Positions 7,988 through 17,545 are shown, counted from the first letter of the stretch. The stretch is 64,000 nucleotides of DNA from Roseococcus suduntuyensis (GCF_014196305.1 NZ_JACIDJ010000001.1:1318736-1382735); one strand, 5' to 3'. Notes: generated by a model not told the origin, from the letters alone. Program-made: numbers and translations.

Positions 7988-9574
7988 TTATGCCGCCGCC
8001 CCCGGCCGCCGCAGCGCCGCCGCCAGCAGCGCCCGCGTGTAGTCATGGCGTGGCGCGTCCAGCACCACGTCGCGCGGGCCTTCCTCCACGATGCGCCCGT
8101 GCTGCATCACCACGATGCGGTCCGCGATCTCCTCCACCACGCCCAGGTCGTGCGTCACGAAGAGGCAGGCGAAGCCGCGCCGCCTTTGCTGTTCGCGCAG
8201 CAGCCCCAGCACCTGCTTGCGCACCGTGGCATCGAGCGCGCTGACGGCCTCGTCGGCCACCACGAGGGCGGGGTCGCGCACCAAAGCGCGGGCGATGGCG
8301 ACGCGCTGCCGCTGCCCGCCCGAAAGCGCATGCGGGAAGCGCGCACCCAGGCCGCCCAGCCCCACCTCCTCCAGCAGCGCTTCCGCGCGGCGGTGGCGTT
8401 CATCGAGGGCCATGCCGCCGGGCAGGCGCAGCGGTTCCGCCACGATGTCGCGCACGCGCATGCGCGGGTCGAGCGAGGAATAGGGGTCCTGGAAGACGAT
8501 CTGGCAGGCCAGGCGGAAATCCAGCAGGGCGGGGCCGGTGCGCGCCGTGACGTCCGCGCCCTGGAACAGCAATTGCCCGCCGCTGACCGGCACCAGGCGC
8601 AGCATGGCGCGCCCCAGCGTGGTCTTGCCCGAACCCGAGCCACCGACCAGCGCCACCACCTCGCCCGGATGGATGGACAGCGAGACGCCATCCACCGCCT
8701 GGAACATCTCGGCGCGGCGGAACAGGGCGCCGCGCTTGGGGTAGGTGACGGAGAGGTTGCGCGCCTCGATCAGCGGCGGCGCGGGCGGCACTTCGCGCGC
8801 CGGGCCACGGCGGGGCAGGGCGTCCACAAGGGCCCGTGTATAGGCCTCGCGCGGGTTGTCGAGCAGGGGCGCCGCCGGCCCTTCCTCCACCGCGCGCCCG
8901 TGCTGCATGACCAGCGCGCGGTCGGCGTAGCGCGCGACCAGGCCGAGGTCATGCGTGATGAGCAGCAGCGCCGTGCCCTGCTCGCGCGCAAGGCCGGACA
9001 TGAGATCCATCACTTCCGCCTGGGTCAGGCTGTCCAGCGCGGTGGTGGGTTCGTCCGCGATCAGCAGGCGCGGCTTCAGCAGCATCACCGAGGCCAGCAT
9101 GATCCGCTGCCGCATCCCGCCCGAGAATTCATGCGGGTAGGCCTCAAGCCGCCGCGACGCATCGGTGATGCCCACACGCTCCAGCATGGCGATGCAGGCC
9201 TCGCGCCGTTCCGCGCGGTTCAGGCGCGTGTGCAGCGCCAGGCCTTCCTCCATTTGCGCGCCGATGCGGTGGGCGGGGTTCAGCGAGGTCATCGGCTCCT
9301 GGAACACCATGCCGATGCCAGGGCCGCGCAGTTTGCGCAGCGTGGCGGAACCGGCTTCCAGCGGCGCGCCCCCGAAGCGGATGGTGCCGCCATCGGGCGC
9401 CAGCCCCGGCGGCAGCAAACCTATGACGGCGCGCGCGGTGGCGCTCTTGCCCGAGCCGCTTTCGCCCACCAGCGCCAGCGCCTCGCCGGGGGCGATGCGG
9501 AAGGAAAGCCCGTCCACCACGCGGCGGCCGCCGGCGGCGATGGAAAGGCGGTCCACCTCCAGCACGGGCGTCAT
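7988..9574 (-). CDS. dipeptide/oligopeptide-type ABC transporter, fused double ATPase
   Basis: A 528-aa protein with two complete nucleotide-binding domains, equivalent to DppD and DppF fused. Domain 1 has Walker A GESGSGKS, signature FSGGMRQR and Walker B LLIADEPTTALD. Domain 2 has GGSGSGKTT, LSGGQRQRVAIARAL and LVVADEAVSALD. It powers import of a peptide-like solute together with the two permeases and binding protein encoded upstream in the same operon. Its start overlaps the permease stop by 4 nt. It is the last gene of the operon and ends at the tandem hairpin array. Confidence 0.95.
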   Translation of the reverse strand: MTPVLEVDRLSIAAGGRRVVDGLSFRIAPGEALALVGESGSGKSATARAVIGLLPPGLAPDGGTIRFGGAPLEAGSATLRKLRGPGIGMVFQEPMTSLNPAHRIGAQMEEGLALHTRLNRAERREACIAMLERVGITDASRRLEAYPHEFSGGMRQRIMLASVMLLKPRLLIADEPTTALDSLTQAEVMDLMSGLAREQGTALLLITHDLGLVARYADRALVMQHGRAVEEGPAAPLLDNPREAYTRALVDALPRRGPAREVPPAPPLIEARNLSVTYPKRGALFRRAEMFQAVDGVSLSIHPGEVVALVGGSGSGKTTLGRAMLRLVPVSGGQLLFQGADVTARTGPALLDFRLACQIVFQDPYSSLDPRMRVRDIVAEPLRLPGGMALDERHRRAEALLEEVGLGGLGARFPHALSGGQRQRVAIARALVRDPALVVADEAVSALDATVRKQVLGLLREQQRRRGFACLFVTHDLGVVEEIADRIVVMQHGRIVEEGPRDVVLDAPRHDYTRALLAAALRRPGAAA

Positions 9575-10380
9575 GCGCCGTCCCTCGGGTCGAGCAGGTC
9601 GCGCAGCGCGTCGCCCAGCAGGTTCACGCCCAGCAGGCAGGTCGCGATCATCACGCCGGGCGCGATGGAGAGGATGGGCGCGTCCTGCATGAAGGGCCTG
9701 GCCGAGGCCAGCATGTTGCCCCAGGTGGCCGCCGGCGGCGGCACGCCGAGGCCGAGGAAGGAGAGCGCACTCTCCGACAGGATCACCCAGCCGAAGAGGG
9801 AGGTGGCCAGCACCGTCACGGGTGCGGCGGTGTGCGGCAGGACGTGGCGCAGCAGCGTGTAGAGTTCGGAATTGCCCAGGGCGCGCGAAGCCTCGACGAA
9901 TTCCCGCTCGCGGATGGACAGCACCGTGCCACGCACCACGCGGGCCACGGAGGGCGCATAGGCCAGGCCCAGCGCCAGCACGATGCCCCAGCGCGACGGC
10001 CCCAGCACCGCCAGCAGCCCCAGCGCCAGCAGGATGCCCGGGAAGGCCAGCAGGGTGTCGTTGACGGCGCCCAGGATGCGGTCCGTCCAGCCGCGCAGGA
10101 AGCCGCCCGCGAGGCCGATGGCCATGCCCAGCACCAGCGCCACGCAGACGGTGGAGGCCGCGACGGTCAGGCTGGTGACCGCGCCCTCCATCAGGCGCGA
10201 GGCCACGTCGCGGCCGAACTCATCGGTGCCGAGCCAGTAGTCCTGCGATGGCGGCACCAGGCGGCGGCGCAGGTTGGTCCGCACCGGGTCATAGGGCGTC
10301 CAGACCAGGGCGGTGGCCGCCACGACGAAGACGAAGCCCAGCAGCGTGCCGCCGATGAGCAGGTTGGGGCGCAGCCGCAT
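9571..10380 (-). CDS. ABC transporter permease (DppC/NikC type)
   Basis: A 269-aa inner-membrane permease with an N-terminal helix (LIGGTLLGFVFVVAATALVW). The periplasmic GTDEFGRDVASRLM motif is typical of the DppC half, and the cytoplasmic EAA loop reads EASRALGNSELYTLLRHVLP. Several further hydrophobic helices follow. It pairs with the DppB-type permease encoded 1 nt upstream. It is the third gene of the binding protein-permease-permease-ATPase operon. Confidence 0.95.
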   Translation of the reverse strand: MRLRPNLLIGGTLLGFVFVVAATALVWTPYDPVRTNLRRRLVPPSQDYWLGTDEFGRDVASRLMEGAVTSLTVAASTVCVALVLGMAIGLAGGFLRGWTDRILGAVNDTLLAFPGILLALGLLAVLGPSRWGIVLALGLAYAPSVARVVRGTVLSIREREFVEASRALGNSELYTLLRHVLPHTAAPVTVLATSLFGWVILSESALSFLGLGVPPPAATWGNMLASARPFMQDAPILSIAPGVMIATCLLGVNLLGDALRDLLDPRDGA

Positions 10381-10381
10381 C

Positions 10382-11326
10382 TCAGCCCGCCGTCACGCGC
10401 GGGTCGAAGACCGGATAGAGCAGGTCCACGATCAGGTTCACCACCACATAGATCACCGCGATGAAGAGCATCACGCCCTGGATGACGGGGTAGTCGCGCG
10501 CGAAGATGGCCTCCACCAGCAGACGGCCGAGGCCTGGCAGGGTGAAGACCGTCTCGATGACGGCGATGCCGCCCAAGAGGCTGCCCATGATGAGGCCGAT
10601 CAGCGTCAGCGTCGGCGCGAAGGCATTGGGGAAGGCGTGGCGCGCCAGCACGCGCCATTCGGGCACGCCCTTGGCACGCGCATGGGCGATGTAGTCCAGC
10701 CGCAGCACCTCGACGGTGGAGGCGCGGGCCATGCGGATCAGCACGCCCGTCTCGATCAGGGCGAGTGTCGCCACCGGCAGCGCGATGTAGTGCAGCGCGC
10801 CCCAGAAATCCTCGGCGAAGGTGACGTAGCCCACCACCGGCACCCAGCCGAGCCACAACCCGAACACCAGCAGGAAGATCAAGCCCAGCCAGAAGGACGG
10901 AATGGACAGCAGGAAGGTCGCCGATGCCACCGCCGCCACATCGCCCCAGGAATTCTGCTTCCAGGCCGCCAGCATGCCGAGCGGCACGGCCAGCAGCACC
11001 GCGATGCCCACCGAGGCGAAGACGATGGCGGCCGTCACCTGGAAGCGTTGCAGGATGAGCGGCCCCACCGCCTCGCCGCTGGTGATGGAGCGGCCGAGGT
11101 CGCCGGCCAGGGCGCGTTCGATCCAGAGCGCGAACTGCACCAGCACCGGCCGGTCCAGCCCATAGGCCAGGCGCAAATCGGCCACCGCCTCGGGCGTGGC
11201 CGCATCGCCGAGGATCACCGTTGCCGGGTCACCGGGGATGAGGCGCATGAGGAAGAAGACGCTCGCCGCCACCAGCACCAAGGTGGGCAGGGCGACAAGC
11301 AGGCGCTTCAGGACATAGGCGAGCAC
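10382..11326 (-). CDS. ABC transporter permease (DppB type)
   Basis: A 314-aa inner-membrane permease beginning YVLKRLLVALPTLVLV, the usual DppB first helix. It contains FFLMRLIPGDPA and the coupling-helix region YIAHARAKGVPEWRVL. GTG 11326 is taken as start because it lies 1 nt after the stop of the binding-protein gene and gives the normal family N-terminus; the open frame upstream is inside the binding-protein gene. It forms the heteromeric channel with the DppC-type partner. Confidence 0.93.
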   Translation of the reverse strand: MLAYVLKRLLVALPTLVLVAASVFFLMRLIPGDPATVILGDAATPEAVADLRLAYGLDRPVLVQFALWIERALAGDLGRSITSGEAVGPLILQRFQVTAAIVFASVGIAVLLAVPLGMLAAWKQNSWGDVAAVASATFLLSIPSFWLGLIFLLVFGLWLGWVPVVGYVTFAEDFWGALHYIALPVATLALIETGVLIRMARASTVEVLRLDYIAHARAKGVPEWRVLARHAFPNAFAPTLTLIGLIMGSLLGGIAVIETVFTLPGLGRLLVEAIFARDYPVIQGVMLFIAVIYVVVNLIVDLLYPVFDPRVTAG

Positions 11327-11327
11327 G

Positions 11328-12884
11328 TCAGCGCCGCGCCAACCGGACACCCCAGGCGCGCGGCGCGTCCACCGCCCAGCTGCGGAAGCCCTGCACATGG
11401 GCGGGCGTCACCGCGTTGTTGGTGGAGGAATAGAGCGCCACCACCGGCACATCTTCCAGGAGTTGGCGGAACATGGATTCGAACAGCGCGATGCGGCGGG
11501 CGCGGTCGGTCTCGCGCATGGAGTCTTCCAGCATCGCCTGCACCTGCGGGTTGTCCCAGGCCTTGCGCGGCTGCGTCGCCTTGGGGCCGGTGAACATCTC
11601 GAAGGAGAGCGAGGGATCGAGGCGCGCCGAGAAGCCGAAGGCCATCATCTGGTATTCGCCACGGGTGTAGCGCTGCAACTGCGTGGCCCATTCCAGCACC
11701 TCCAGTTCCAGGTTGATGCCGGCCTCGCGCAGCATGTCCTGGGCCAGCACCGCGATCTCGTAGAAGGCCTCGTAGCGGCGGGTGGTGACGATGCGGATGG
11801 GCTGGCCGCGATAGCCCGCCTCCTGCGCCAGGCGGCGCGCGGCCGCCAGGTCCCGCGCCGGCACCTCCGACATGGCGGGTGTGTGGAAGCCCGAACCCAC
11901 CGGGATGGGCGCGCGGGAGGGGCGCGAGCCGCCCTCGGTCAGCGCCCGCACCAGCTCCGGCACGTCGAGCGCCAGTGCAATGGCGCGGCGCATCCGCACA
12001 TCCGACAGCAGCGGGTCCGTCGTCTGCATCAGGATGATCTGCAGGTCGAAGGAGGGCGAGGAATGCACGGTCATCCCCGGGCGCGCGCGCAGGTCGCGCA
12101 GGTCGCGCGTGCGGGCATCGGGCAGGATGTCGATGTTGCCGGCCAGCAGCGCCGCGCGGGCGGCCGCGTCATCGGGGATGACGGTGAAGCGCACGCGGTC
12201 CACATGCGGCGTCTTGTTGCCGGCCAGGCCGTCGGGCTCGCCGGGCAGGGCGGCGTATTCGGCGAAGCGTTCCAGCTCGATGAACTGGCCGCGGCGCCAT
12301 TCACCCAGCCGGAAGGGGCCGGTGCCCACGGGCGCGCGCCAGCTGCCATCGGCGTTCAGGCTGTCGCGGTGGAAGATGCCCGTCTGGCCGCAATCGGTGC
12401 GGGCCAGCGTGGTGAGGAACAGCGCGGAGGGGCGTTCGAGACGCATCACCACCGTTTGCGGGTCCGGCGTCTCGACGGCGGTGATGCGGGTGACGGAGCC
12501 GTCCAGGTCGCCGCGGCAGCGCCAGTTGGTTTCGCGCTTGCGGTAGCGCTCCATGGCGAAGGCGACATCGGCCGAGGTCAGCGGCTGGCCATTGTGGAAG
12601 CGCACGCCGGGCCGCAGCGGGAAGGTGTAGGTCAGCCCATCATCCGAGATGTCCACGCGCTCGGCCAGCATCGGCGCCACGGTGGCATCACCGCGCAGCG
12701 CGACCAGCCCTTCCAGCACGTGCCACACGAGGCCATCCGTGTTGGCGTCGCGGTTCACGCCCGGGTCAGTCGAACGGATATCGGCGTTGAGGCGGATGCG
12801 CAGGGTGTCCTGCGCGGCGGCGGGCGCGGCCAGGCCGAACCCCAGGCTGGCGGCGAGCGCCAGGAATGATGCGCGCAGTCGCAT
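11328..12884 (-). CDS. ABC transporter substrate-binding protein, family 5 (peptide/nickel type)
   Basis: A 518-aa periplasmic protein with signal peptide MRLRASFLALAASLGFGLAA ending at AAAQ-D. SBP_bac_5 features include the DGLTYTFPLRPGVRFHNGQ block near residue 85 and SADVAFAMERY. ATG 12884 has an AAAGGGG ribosome site. It is first gene of the four-gene importer operon. The divergent GntR regulator starts 77 bp away, so the shared 76-bp gap must hold both promoters. The solute is unknown; peptides, opines or other N-compounds are all handled by this family. Confidence 0.95.
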   Translation of the reverse strand: MRLRASFLALAASLGFGLAAPAAAQDTLRIRLNADIRSTDPGVNRDANTDGLVWHVLEGLVALRGDATVAPMLAERVDISDDGLTYTFPLRPGVRFHNGQPLTSADVAFAMERYRKRETNWRCRGDLDGSVTRITAVETPDPQTVVMRLERPSALFLTTLARTDCGQTGIFHRDSLNADGSWRAPVGTGPFRLGEWRRGQFIELERFAEYAALPGEPDGLAGNKTPHVDRVRFTVIPDDAAARAALLAGNIDILPDARTRDLRDLRARPGMTVHSSPSFDLQIILMQTTDPLLSDVRMRRAIALALDVPELVRALTEGGSRPSRAPIPVGSGFHTPAMSEVPARDLAAARRLAQEAGYRGQPIRIVTTRRYEAFYEIAVLAQDMLREAGINLELEVLEWATQLQRYTRGEYQMMAFGFSARLDPSLSFEMFTGPKATQPRKAWDNPQVQAMLEDSMRETDRARRIALFESMFRQLLEDVPVVALYSSTNNAVTPAHVQGFRSWAVDAPRAWGVRLARR

Positions 12885-12910
12885 GGACAGACCCCTTTCG
12901 TGACCCCTGT

Positions 12911-12938
12911 TTGGTTCTTCATTTGCAGAAAATACCAA
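12911..12938. promoter_or_regulatory. candidate GntR operator in the divergent promoter
   Basis: The 76-bp gap between the binding-protein operon and the GntR gene contains half-sites TTGGT (12911-12915) and ACCAA (12934-12938) in inverted orientation around an AT-rich 18-bp centre. FCD-type GntR proteins commonly bind TNGTNNNACNA-like palindromes next to their own gene. The spacing here is wider than usual, so this is tentative. Confidence 0.25.
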
Positions 12939-12960
12939 GATCGCGGTAAACACAAGCGCG

Positions 12961-13812
12961 ATGATGCAGGCCACCCCGCTCCACCACGAACTGGCCCGCG
13001 CCGCACGCGCGCTGTGGCTGGCCGAGGCGACGCCGCCCGGCACCCCCGTCACCGAGGCCGCGCTGGCGGCACGGCTTTGCGTCTCGCGCACCCCGCTGCG
13101 CGCCGCGCTGCGCCTGCTGGAGGAGGCGGGCATCACTCGGCGCGAGGGCCGCGCGACCCTGCTGGCAGACCCCACGCGCGACCTGCCCGAGGAGACGACG
13201 CGCGACCCGGCCGAGACGCTGGCCGCCGAGATGGTCCGCGCCCATGGCGAGGGTGCGCTTCAAGACCCGCTGCGCGAGGCCGACCTGATGCGCCATTTCG
13301 CCCAGCCGCGCGGCGTGGTGGCCCGCGCGCTGGGGCAACTGGCGAAGCTTGGCATGGTGGCGCGCAACCCGGCGCAGGGCTGGCATTTCGCGCCGGGCCT
13401 GACCTCGGCCGAGGACCGCGCGGCGGCGCAGCGCTTCCGCCTGGTGCTGGAACCCGCGGCACTGCTGGAACCGGGCTATCGGCTCGATGCGGGCTTCGCG
13501 CGGGCCATGCGCGCGGGCCATGAGGCGGTGCTGGCCCGCCCCTGGCGCGACCAGCACGCGGTGGCCTTCTTCGAGATGAACGCGGCCTTCCATGCGGGGC
13601 TGGCGGCCGGCAGCGGCAACCGCTTCTTCGTGGACGCGGTGGAGGCGCAGAACCGCCTGCGCGCGCTGCGCAACGCCGATTGGCGCTTCGGCGAGGAACG
13701 CGCCCATGCCTCCTGCCGCGAACATCTGCGCGTGCTGGACGCGCTGGAGGCCGGCAGCCCGCCCCGCGCCGCCGCGCTGCTGGTGGAGCATCTGGTGAGC
13801 GCGGGGATATGA
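12961..13812 (+). CDS. GntR-family regulator with two winged-helix segments
   Basis: A 283-aa protein. Residues about 28-62 form a GntR winged helix (VTEAALAARLCVSRTPLRAA). A second HTH-like segment follows at about 100-145 (LREADLMRHFAQPRGVVARA, then an LxxLGMVxR wing). The C-terminal half resembles an FCD-type ligand domain, with FHAGLAAGSGN and EHLRVLDALEAG. ATG 12961 and ATG 12964 are adjacent, so the exact start is ambiguous. It is divergent from the ABC operon and overlaps the FAD oxidoreductase start by 4 nt, so it probably controls both sides of this locus. Confidence 0.87.
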   Translation: MMQATPLHHELARAARALWLAEATPPGTPVTEAALAARLCVSRTPLRAALRLLEEAGITRREGRATLLADPTRDLPEETTRDPAETLAAEMVRAHGEGALQDPLREADLMRHFAQPRGVVARALGQLAKLGMVARNPAQGWHFAPGLTSAEDRAAAQRFRLVLEPAALLEPGYRLDAGFARAMRAGHEAVLARPWRDQHAVAFFEMNAAFHAGLAAGSGNRFFVDAVEAQNRLRALRNADWRFGEERAHASCREHLRVLDALEAGSPPRAAALLVEHLVSAGI

Positions 13813-15095
13813 AGGCGCAGAATTCGCTTTGGGAAGCGACGGCCGAACCGGCGCCGGATCTGGTCCCGTTGGAAGGCGCGGCGGAGGCTGAGGTCGCCAT
13901 CGTGGGTGCCGGCTTCTCGGGCCTCTCCACCGCGTTGGCGCTGGCGGAACGCGGTGTCTCGGTCACCGTGCTGGAAGCGGTGGCGCCCGGTGCCGCGGCG
14001 TCCGGCGCCAATGGCGGCCAGGTGATCCCGGGCCTGCGGCATTTCGTGGCGGACCTCATCGCCGAGTATGGCGACACGCTGGGCCGCCGCCTGCACGAAC
14101 ACGGCGGGCGTGACGCGGATGCGACCTTCGCGCTGATCGAACGCCACGGCATCGCCTGCGAGGCCACGCGCAATGGCTGGCTGCAGGTGGCGGACAGCGT
14201 GACCGAGCTCGCCGCCTGCCAGCATCGTGCCCGCGCCTGGGCCGAGTGGGGCGCGCCCGCCCGCCCGCTGGACGCCGAGGAGGTGCGCGCCATCACCGGC
14301 GCGGAGGGTTATCTGGGCGGCTGGATGGATATGCGCGGGGGCACGGTGCAGCCGCTTTCCCTGGCGCGTGGGCTGGCGCGGGCGGCGCTGGCGGCCGGCG
14401 CGCGCATCCATGCGCCGGCGCGCGTCACCACCATCCGTCCCGATGGGCGCGACTGGCGGTTGGAGACGGCGATGGGCCACCTTCGCGCGCGGCGCGTGCT
14501 GCTGGCCACCAACGCCACGGGCGGCGCGCTCTGGCCCGGCCTCGCTTCCACCATGATCCCGGTCTGGTCCTTCCAGACGGCCACCGCGCCCCTGCCTGTG
14601 GGCAGCCATGTGCTGCCAGGGCATGAGGCCGTCTCCGACACGCGGCGCGTGCTGCGCTACTGGCGGCGGGATGCGGCGGGGCGGCTGGTGGTGGGCGGCA
14701 AGGGCACGCTGCGCGCGCCGCGCGGGCCGCATTCCTTCGGTGTGCCGGAGCGGATGCGGGCGCGTCTCTATCCCGCGCTGCCCGATGTGCCGCCACAACA
14801 CTGGTGGGGCGGGCAGGTGGCCGTCACACTGGACAGGCTGCCGCGCCTCTTCGCCTTGGCCGATGGCGTCTTCGCCACCGTGCAATGCAATGGCAAGGGG
14901 GTGGGCTGGTGCACCGCCTCCGGCCCCGCCTTCGCCGACCTGCTGACGGGCGCCGATGCGCGCGACCTGCCGCTGCCGCCCGTCACTCCGCTGCGCCCCA
15001 TTCCCCTTCACCCGCTGCGCACGCTCTATGCCATGGCCGGATCGCTCTGGTTCCGGGCACGCGATGCGCTCGACCGCGCGAGGCCCACGCCATGA
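13809..15095 (+). CDS. FAD-dependent amino acid/polyamine oxidoreductase (DadA/PuuB type)
   Basis: A 428-aa DAO-superfamily flavoenzyme. The dinucleotide-binding motif IVGAGFSGLS is at residues 31-40 and is followed by the acidic end of strand 2 (VLEA). The C-terminal FATVQCNGKGVGWCTASG segment is the FAD-contacting loop. Relatives oxidise D-amino acids, gamma-glutamylputrescine or N-methyl amino acids. It is translationally coupled to the GntR gene before it and to the aminotransferase after it (ATGA overlaps). This supports a pathway in which an imported amine is oxidised or transaminated. Confidence 0.9.
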   Translation: MKAQNSLWEATAEPAPDLVPLEGAAEAEVAIVGAGFSGLSTALALAERGVSVTVLEAVAPGAAASGANGGQVIPGLRHFVADLIAEYGDTLGRRLHEHGGRDADATFALIERHGIACEATRNGWLQVADSVTELAACQHRARAWAEWGAPARPLDAEEVRAITGAEGYLGGWMDMRGGTVQPLSLARGLARAALAAGARIHAPARVTTIRPDGRDWRLETAMGHLRARRVLLATNATGGALWPGLASTMIPVWSFQTATAPLPVGSHVLPGHEAVSDTRRVLRYWRRDAAGRLVVGGKGTLRAPRGPHSFGVPERMRARLYPALPDVPPQHWWGGQVAVTLDRLPRLFALADGVFATVQCNGKGVGWCTASGPAFADLLTGADARDLPLPPVTPLRPIPLHPLRTLYAMAGSLWFRARDALDRARPTP

Positions 15096-16411
15096 ACATG
15101 CTCCGCAACACGCCCGAGCCCGAGGAGGGCTTCTGGCTGCCCTTCACCGCCATGCGCGCCTTCCACGACGCGCCCGTGCTGTTCGAGCGCGCGGAGGGCA
15201 TGCACTACATCACACCATCGGGTCAGCGCGTGCTGGACATGATGGCCGGCCTCTGGTGCGTGAACGCCGGCCATGCCCATCCGCGCGTGACCGAGGCGAT
15301 CCGCGAGGCGGCGGGGAAGCTCGACTTCGTCTCCTCCTTCCGCATGTCGCACCCGGCGGCCTTCACCTTCGCGCGCCGCCTGCTGGACGCGGTGCCGATG
15401 ATGGGGCGAGTGTTCTTCTCCAATTCGGGGTCTGAGGCGGTGGACACGGCGCTCAAGATCGCGCGCGCCTATCACCGCGCGCGGGGCGATGCGGGGCGCA
15501 CCAAGTTCATCGGACGCGCGAAGTCCTATCATGGGGTGGGGTTCGGCGGGCTCTCGGTCGGCGGCCTCGCGCGGCACAAGAAGGAATTCGGGCCGTTGCT
15601 GGCGGACGTCTTCCACATGCCGCTGCCGCATGACCCGGCGCAGCGCTTCCTCACCTCGCGCCCGGCCGAGGATGCGCGCTGGATGCAGGCGCTGGAGGAC
15701 ATCCTCTTCGTGCAGGACCCCAGCACGGTCGCCGCCATCATCGTGGAGCCGGTGACGGGTTCGGGCGGTGTCTACCCGCCGCCGCTGGGCTATCTGGAAG
15801 GGCTGCGCGCCATCTGCGACCGCCACGGCATCCTGCTGATCTTTGACGAGGTCATCACCGGCTTCGGCCGCCTCGGCGCCTGCACCGCGTCTCAGGCGCT
15901 GGGTGTGACGCCGGACATCATGACCATGGCCAAGGGCCTGACCAATGGTGCGGTTCCGATGGGTGCCACGCTGGTGACGCAGGCGGTGTTCGACGCCTTC
16001 ATGGCGCATCCGCGCGGCGCGCCGGAATTCCTGCACGGCTACACCTATTCGGCGCATCCGCTGGCCTGCGCGGCGGGGATGGCCACGCTGGACGCCTACC
16101 AGCAGGAGGGCATGTTCGAGGCCTCGGCGCGCATCGCGGAACCCTTCCGCGACGCGCTGCTGGCGCTGCGGGGCGCGCCGCATGTGGTGGATGTGCGGAC
16201 CTGCGGGCTGCTGGCGGCGGTGGACCTCGCCTCGCGCGAGGGGGCACCAGGCGCGCGGGGCGCCGAGGTGGCGGACCATTGCCTCGCCGCCGGCGTGCTG
16301 GTGCGCGCGGCGGGTGACATGATGGTGCTCTCGCCGCCGCTGGTGGTGAGTGAGGACCAGGTGGCGCAGACGGTGAAGGCGCTGCGCCAGGCCCTGGCCG
16401 CGACCGCCTGA
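15092..16411 (+). CDS. class III PLP-dependent aminotransferase (omega-amino acid:pyruvate type)
   Basis: A 439-aa fold-type I aminotransferase. The N-terminal FWLPFTAMRAF segment and MMAGLWCVNAGHAHPRV are typical of beta-alanine/taurine/putrescine:pyruvate transaminases. GSEAVDTALKIARAYH binds the PLP phosphate, LLIFDEVITGFGR carries the PLP-pyridine Asp, and the Schiff-base Lys281 is in MTMAKGLTNGAVP. It removes a terminal amino group to pyruvate. It overlaps the FAD oxidoreductase by 4 nt. Its stop directly abuts the convergent stop of the C45 hydrolase, with no gap. Confidence 0.92.
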   Translation: MNMLRNTPEPEEGFWLPFTAMRAFHDAPVLFERAEGMHYITPSGQRVLDMMAGLWCVNAGHAHPRVTEAIREAAGKLDFVSSFRMSHPAAFTFARRLLDAVPMMGRVFFSNSGSEAVDTALKIARAYHRARGDAGRTKFIGRAKSYHGVGFGGLSVGGLARHKKEFGPLLADVFHMPLPHDPAQRFLTSRPAEDARWMQALEDILFVQDPSTVAAIIVEPVTGSGGVYPPPLGYLEGLRAICDRHGILLIFDEVITGFGRLGACTASQALGVTPDIMTMAKGLTNGAVPMGATLVTQAVFDAFMAHPRGAPEFLHGYTYSAHPLACAAGMATLDAYQQEGMFEASARIAEPFRDALLALRGAPHVVDVRTCGLLAAVDLASREGAPGARGAEVADHCLAAGVLVRAAGDMMVLSPPLVVSEDQVAQTVKALRQALAATA

Positions 16412-17545
16412 TCACTCCGCCGCCCGCGCCACCTTCGCCGGGTCCAGGCTGTAGCTCGTGAACTGCCGGTTCAAGGCCGGCAGCGGCGCGATTTCCATAT
16501 GCCCCTCGGCGGGCTTCATCAGGATCATCGCCACCGTGGCCGAGAGGTTCCCGCCCAGATTCATGCGCGGCGGGCGGCACACCGACCAGGGCGATTGCCA
16601 ATCGTCAAAGAAGGCCGCGCGCAAATCCTCCATCGTCAGCGTGCCGCGCTTCGCCTCCAGCGCCGCGCGCACGCGCCGGTCGCGGTAGACACTGTCCGGC
16701 GTGGTGGCGATGCCCGTGTCGCGCAGCTTGGAAAGCGCGACCGGCGAGCGCCAGTTGTTGGCATGCACGAGGATGCCGCCCTCGGCCTCCAGCAGGAAGC
16801 TCTCATCGGGCGCGCATTCGATGTCGAGGCCCCAGCCCGAACCGTGCGACAGCATCACGTTGTTCGAGGCGGATTTCGGCGTGGCGTAGATGGTCTTCAC
16901 CGCCAGCGCGACATGCTCTTGCTCCAGCACCTTGCGCCGCAGCAGCGAGAGGGGGATGCCGTCCGTCTGGTAGTCGCGGTCGCTCTCCAGGTAGTTGGCG
17001 GTGATGGCGATGCCGGCCGCGTTCAGCCCCGCGCGGGAGAGGCCGCCGGCCTCCACGAAGGTCAGGATGTCCGGCCCATCCTCGCGGCGGATGCGGAGCA
17101 CCACGCCGGTCTCGGCGCATTCGCTCTTCCAGTCCCAGTTCTGGCCGTGCAGCAGCGTGCCGTCCGCCGTCGCTTCGGGCAGTAGGATGGCGCCGGTGCA
17201 GCCATCGGGGTCGGCCTCGGGCAGCAACCCGCGCTTGGCCAGTTGCAGGATTTCCGTGCGGCAGTTCAGCAGCATCACATCCTCGAAGGGCACATCCGCG
17301 CCCTTCGCGATGCCGCGCATCTCGGCCACATAGTCGGCATCGAAATTCTCCACGCGGGGCGTGAAGGCGCGGGCCAACCTATGGATCTTCGCCGCATCCA
17401 GTCCGCCCGCCGAAAGCTGGGAATGGTAGTGGCCGATGGAGCGCCGCACCCGCTCGGCCGCCTGGCGCCCATAGGAGAGGCCGCGCGCCTCGGCCCCACC
17501 CGAGACCTCGTAGAGGGGGAAGGGGGGTGGGATGGGGTGGGTCAT
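16412..17545 (-). CDS. C45 family autoproteolytic acyltransferase/hydrolase
   Basis: A 377-aa N-terminal-nucleophile hydrolase related to fungal isopenicillin-N acyltransferase. The precursor should self-cleave at Gly115-Cys116 (DPDGCTGAI), exposing Cys as nucleophile. HGQNWDWKSECAET and the NAAGIAITANYLES segment are conserved in the family. Such enzymes hydrolyse or exchange N-acyl groups on amino-acid-like substrates. It starts 132 bp from the divergent ureidoglycine aminohydrolase and converges on the aminotransferase, which fits a locus degrading an acylated nitrogen compound. The substrate is unknown. Confidence 0.87.
   Translation of the reverse strand: MTHPIPPPFPLYEVSGGAEARGLSYGRQAAERVRRSIGHYHSQLSAGGLDAAKIHRLARAFTPRVENFDADYVAEMRGIAKGADVPFEDVMLLNCRTEILQLAKRGLLPEADPDGCTGAILLPEATADGTLLHGQNWDWKSECAETGVVLRIRREDGPDILTFVEAGGLSRAGLNAAGIAITANYLESDRDYQTDGIPLSLLRRKVLEQEHVALAVKTIYATPKSASNNVMLSHGSGWGLDIECAPDESFLLEAEGGILVHANNWRSPVALSKLRDTGIATTPDSVYRDRRVRAALEAKRGTLTMEDLRAAFFDDWQSPWSVCRPPRMNLGGNLSATVAMILMKPAEGHMEIAPLPALNRQFTSYSLDPAKVARAAE

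Noticed and set aside
7934..9862. A 642-codon plus-strand open frame opposite the double ATPase
   Set aside because: It is antisense to a gene with complete Walker and signature motifs in both halves, and its own product has no family resemblance.
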